This document shows, piece after piece, positions 45,361 to 48,406 of a DNA stretch of 48,406 nt (its first letter is position 1; each line of letters starts with the position of its first letter). Both the position numbers and the translations under genes were made by a program. The DNA is taken from contig NZ_JAAXPG010000043.1 of NCBI RefSeq assembly GCF_012396365.1, positions 1 to 48,406 on the forward strand. The letters are read 5' to 3'. Source of the stretch: Nocardiopsis alborubida. GTDB taxonomy: Bacteria; Actinomycetota; Actinomycetes; Streptosporangiales; Streptosporangiaceae. The notes under the pieces are model-generated. The model saw only the letters and a program-made list of their open reading frames with translations. It did not search any database and was not told the DNA's origin.

Positions 45361-48300
45361 TCAACCGACATGCTCCTCCAGCCAGCGGTGAACGGCCAGC
45401 GCCGTGTCCGGACCGTGCTCCTCCAGCATGGTGATGTGGTCGCCACCCACGTCGACGGCCTCGTGCGGCAACGGCCAGTCGAACCGCCAGTCCTCCCCGC
45501 CGATGGGCGTGCCCGAGGCGTTGAGCATCTGCTGTCCGGGGCGCACGGCCAGGGTCGGCACGTCGGTGGGCGCGGGCACCCAGTCCCGGTACAGCTCGAT
45601 GTAGCGGCCCATCGCGGTGACCCGGGTGGCGTCCATCAGCCCGAACTGCGTCTCGCGCTCCAGCACCCCGGTCTGGATGATCGGCAGCGCCGTGGGGTCG
45701 CCGGGCATGGGCGTGTCCATGAGCACCACCGCCGCGGGAGCGCGTCCCCCGGCCTCCAGCAGCGTGGCGACGCTGTGCGTGACCCAGCCTCCGGAGGACC
45801 GGCTGACCAGTACGTAGGGCTCGTCTCCGGCGACCTCGCGCACGGCCCGCGCCTGGACGGCCGCGGCGGCCTCCAGGGTCGTGGGCAGCGGGTCCCCTGC
45901 GGTGAAGCCGGGCTGGGGCAGGACCACGACCTCGCGCAGCTCCTGGAAGGCCGAGCCGAAACGCGCGTACTCCTGCGTGCCCGACACCATGACCAGCGAC
46001 GGCAGGCACACCAGCCGGGGCCGCACCGGCCCCCGGGCGATCGTGACCGGACTCGGCACGGGGCCGAAGTCCTCCGGTCCGGTGAAGGCCGGGCGCAGGT
46101 GGGAGGCCGTCTGGACCATGCGGATGCCGTCGGTGATCCGGCCCCGGCGGCACGACTCGCGGAACAGCGCCACGGCCCCCTCCAGGGGGTCGGCCCCTGC
46201 CGGGTCCGCGACGGCGGTCGGCGCTGCGCTCCCCGCCTCGGGGAGCGCAGCGGCCAGGTGGCGGGCCAGTCCGGCGGGCGTGGCATGCGTCAGCACCACT
46301 GACGCGGCCAGCTTCAGCCCCGTGGCCGCGCGCAGCTCGTTGCGCAGCTCCACGGCCGTCAGCGAGTCCATGCCCAGCTCCAGGAAGTTCTGGTCGGGCT
46401 CGATCCGGTCGCCCGAGGTCCTGCCCAGCACCTCGGCGGTGCGCGCGCCCACCAGCTCCAGCAGCAGGCGTTCGCGCTCCTCACCGGTGCTGGCTGCCAG
46501 CGCTGCGGACACGCCCTGGCCCTCGGAGGCCGCGCCCCCGGCGGCGCGGCGGCGGGGACGTCGGACCAGTTCGCGCATCAGCGGCGGCAGCTGGCCGGTG
46601 CGGGCGGCGCGGGCGCGCACGCCCTCCAGGTCCAGCGGCAGCGGCACCAGGTGCGGGTCACCGGCGGCCAGGGCCGCGTCCAGTAGGTCCAGCCCCTCCT
46701 CGGGGGAGAGCGCTCGGGCCATGCCCAGGCGGCGCAGCCGCGAGACGTCGGTGTCGCGCAGGTGGGCGGCGATGTCCCCGAGCTGCTCCCACAGGCCCCA
46801 GGACAGCGACTGGGCAGCCATGCCCCGGGACCGGCGGTGGTGGGCCAGGGCGTCGAGGAACGCGTTGGCCGCGGCGTAGTTGGCCTGGCCTGGACTGCCC
46901 AGGACGCCCGCGGCCGAAGAGAAGAGCACAAACGCCGACAGGTCCAGGTGTTCGGTCAGCCGGTGCAGGTGGTGGGCGGCGTCGGCCTTGGGGCGCGTCA
47001 CCGCGTCGACGCGGTCGGGGGTGAGCGCGGTGAGCACGCCGTCGTCCAGTCCCCCGGCGATGTGCACCACGGCCGTCAGCGAACGCTCGGCGGGAACCGC
47101 GTCGATGACGGCGGCCAGGGCGTCGGCGTCGGTCACGTCGCACGCGGCGAAGTCGGCGCGTGCGCCCAGTGACGCCAGCTCCTCGGCGAGGGCGGTCGCG
47201 CCGGGGGCGTTCGCGCCCCGGCGGCTGAGCAGCAGGAGTTCGCGCGCGCCGTGGCGTTCGGCCAGGCGGCGGGCGACCGCCGAGCCGAGCACGCCGGTGG
47301 CGCCGGTGACCAGGACGGTTCCGCCGCCGAGGTCGGGGCCGACGGACTCCTCCGGGACGCGCGCCCTGGTGAAGCGGGGGGCGTGCGCGGTGGAGCCGCG
47401 CAGCGCCAGCTGCGGTTCGCCGCTGGCCAGGGCCCTCGTGAGCGTGGCGGCGGCGGTGTCGGAGCCGTCCAGGTCCACGACGGCGAACCGGTCGGGCTGC
47501 TCGGTCTGGGCCGAGCGCAGCAGGCCCCACAGCGGGGCGTGGACGAGGTCGGCGACGTCCTCCTCGGGGGCCGCCGCGACGGCGCCCCGGGTGACGACGA
47601 CCAGTCGGCGGTCAGCTGAGGCCTCGTCCTCGATCCACTCCTGGAGCAGGGCCAGTGCCCGGTGCAGCCCGGCCGCCGAGGCCTCGGGCAGGTCGGCGCC
47701 CGAGGAGGCGGGCGTCTCCTCCGCGGCCCCGGCCCCGGCGACACCCGCCTCGGGGACCGCCGCGGCGAAGGGCGCCAGGACGGCGGTCCCCTCGGGCAGG
47801 TCCCGCAGTCCTCCCAGGTCGGTGAGGACGTGCACAACGGTTCCGGTGCGGGCGAGCGCCTCGGTGAGGCCGGTGTCGTCGGGCCCCAGGACGGCGATCA
47901 CGGGGAGCGACCCGGTCGCGCTCAGGTCCACGGAGGGCCACTCCAGGGCGTACAGCTCCCGTTGGCGGGCCCGCTGGGCGTCCCCCTCCACCTGTGAGAC
48001 GTCGACGGCGCGCACGGTCAGGGACTCGGCGGTCAGCACGGGGCCGCCGTCCGGGTCGGTCATACTCAGCGCGTACGCGTCGGGGCCGACGGGTCTGGCG
48101 TGCACGTTCAGGTGATCGGCCCCGGACGCGTGCAGGCGCACCCCCGTCCAGGAGAAGGGCAGCCGGACTCGGCCGCTCTCCCCCGGCGCGGTCAGGGCGA
48201 TGACGTGCTGGGCGGCGTCCAGCAGGGCGGGGTGCACGCCGAAGGCGGCGGCGTCCTGGCGGTGGCCGTCGGGCAGGCGCACCTCGGCCCACACGTCGCC

Positions 48301-48406
48301 GCCCTCGCGCCAGGCCGCGCGCAGGCCCTGGAAGGCGGGTCCGTAGCGGTAACCGTCGCGGGCCAGGTCGGTGTAGAGGTCGTCGACGCGCACCGATTCC
48401 GCGCCG
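45361..48406 (-). CDS. Type I modular polyketide synthase, C-terminal part: DH (partial)-KR-ACP-TE
   Basis: Runs off the right edge; about 1015 codons visible, numbering from the GTG at 48393. Residues 1-130 are the second half of a dehydratase: YRYGPAFQGL and LLDAAQHVI (catalytic Asp in D-x3-Q/H). Ketoreductase at about 350-545: GATGVLG cofactor loop, GGLDDGV (LDD motif, B type giving the D-hydroxy group), Ser in LFSSAAGVLG, Tyr in PGQANYAAANAF, Lys in RPKADAAHH. No enoylreductase lies between them, so this module makes a hydroxy or double bond. ACP at about 640-720 with GMDSLTAVEL (phosphopantetheine Ser). A thioesterase (about 790-1010) releases the chain: SRSSGGW replaces the usual GHSAGG, with Asp in LMDTP and His in GGDHITML. 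This is the last module of the assembly line. Product unknown. Confidence 0.92.
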   Translation of the reverse strand, partial: GAESVRVDDLYTDLARDGYRYGPAFQGLRAAWREGGDVWAEVRLPDGHRQDAAAFGVHPALLDAAQHVIALTAPGESGRVRLPFSWTGVRLHASGADHLNVHARPVGPDAYALSMTDPDGGPVLTAESLTVRAVDVSQVEGDAQRARQRELYALEWPSVDLSATGSLPVIAVLGPDDTGLTEALARTGTVVHVLTDLGGLRDLPEGTAVLAPFAAAVPEAGVAGAGAAEETPASSGADLPEASAAGLHRALALLQEWIEDEASADRRLVVVTRGAVAAAPEEDVADLVHAPLWGLLRSAQTEQPDRFAVVDLDGSDTAAATLTRALASGEPQLALRGSTAHAPRFTRARVPEESVGPDLGGGTVLVTGATGVLGSAVARRLAERHGARELLLLSRRGANAPGATALAEELASLGARADFAACDVTDADALAAVIDAVPAERSLTAVVHIAGGLDDGVLTALTPDRVDAVTRPKADAAHHLHRLTEHLDLSAFVLFSSAAGVLGSPGQANYAAANAFLDALAHHRRSRGMAAQSLSWGLWEQLGDIAAHLRDTDVSRLRRLGMARALSPEEGLDLLDAALAAGDPHLVPLPLDLEGVRARAARTGQLPPLMRELVRRPRRRAAGGAASEGQGVSAALAASTGEERERLLLELVGARTAEVLGRTSGDRIEPDQNFLELGMDSLTAVELRNELRAATGLKLAASVVLTHATPAGLARHLAAALPEAGSAAPTAVADPAGADPLEGAVALFRESCRRGRITDGIRMVQTASHLRPAFTGPEDFGPVPSPVTIARGPVRPRLVCLPSLVMVSGTQEYARFGSAFQELREVVVLPQPGFTAGDPLPTTLEAAAAVQARAVREVAGDEPYVLVSRSSGGWVTHSVATLLEAGGRAPAAVVLMDTPMPGDPTALPIIQTGVLERETQFGLMDATRVTAMGRYIELYRDWVPAPTDVPTLAVRPGQQMLNASGTPIGGEDWRFDWPLPHEAVDVGGDHITMLEEHGPDTALAVHRWLEEHVG

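Noticed and set aside
1..48406. CRISPR arrays, tRNA or rRNA genes
   Set aside because: I saw no regularly spaced repeats and no tRNA- or rRNA-like sequence on either strand. A dedicated scan was not possible.

Overview
The window is about 48 kb of very G+C-rich DNA with strong third-position GC bias, many GTG starts, AGGAGG-type ribosome binding sites, DUF397 proteins, WhiJ-type XRE regulators, RsbW-like ATPases and a modular polyketide synthase. This points to a filamentous actinomycete. The style of the small DUF397/ATPase loci suggests the Nocardiopsis/Streptosporangiales side, but the genus is an inference.

Layout. 1-2000: the edge of an IS630-type element, then a visibly AT-richer block with a Flp-like mini-pilin, an OmpA-domain lipoprotein and a small secreted protein that shares a CxC-containing domain with the lipoprotein. 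2027-10729: cell-surface genes. These include proteins that join a Tad/Flp-type (class III) N-terminal segment to cell-wall-type or unknown C-terminal domains, a two-part GT4 glycosyltransferase, a duplicated YezG/DUF600-like protein, a DUF559 nuclease-fold protein and a membrane-anchored protein. 10722-11789: a divergent pectate-lyase-like lipoprotein. 12245-18191: an oligopeptide/nickel-type ABC importer operon (two permeases, fused double ATPase, binding protein). 19458-21344: an RsbW-like ATPase and a SigB/SigF-type sigma factor. 21915-25118: an RND (HAE1) exporter. 25728-27095: a CmtR-like metal sensor divergent from a CDF metal exporter, with twin operators between them. 27309-29490: a TrkH/TrkA potassium uptake pair preceded by a tiny overlapping leader ORF. 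29703-30731: an orphan ZnuA-like zinc lipoprotein under an apparent Zur-controlled leaderless promoter. 31119-33205: a DUF397 / XRE-DUF5753 / ATPase module with a shared 15-bp operator-like sequence. 33528-37407: FabG-like reductase, a class A beta-lactamase-fold protein, and a BioMNY biotin ECF transporter. 37639-38712: a second DUF397/ATPase locus that looks collapsed by a deletion, followed by two small overlapping genes. 38811-45008: a lactonase-family protein, a TacA-TacT toxin-antitoxin pair and HrpA helicase. 45361-48406: the last module (DH-KR-ACP-TE) of a type I PKS that runs off the window.

The strongest candidates for something new are the group of pilin-headed surface proteins without visible Tad machinery (including one fused to a lytic transglycosylase domain that has lost its catalytic glutamate), the CxC domain shared by the two AT-rich secreted proteins, the 15-bp palindromic sequence shared by the DUF397 and ATPase promoters, and the collapsed DUF397/ATPase locus. 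All functional statements come from reading the sequence by eye; no searches or structure predictions were run.
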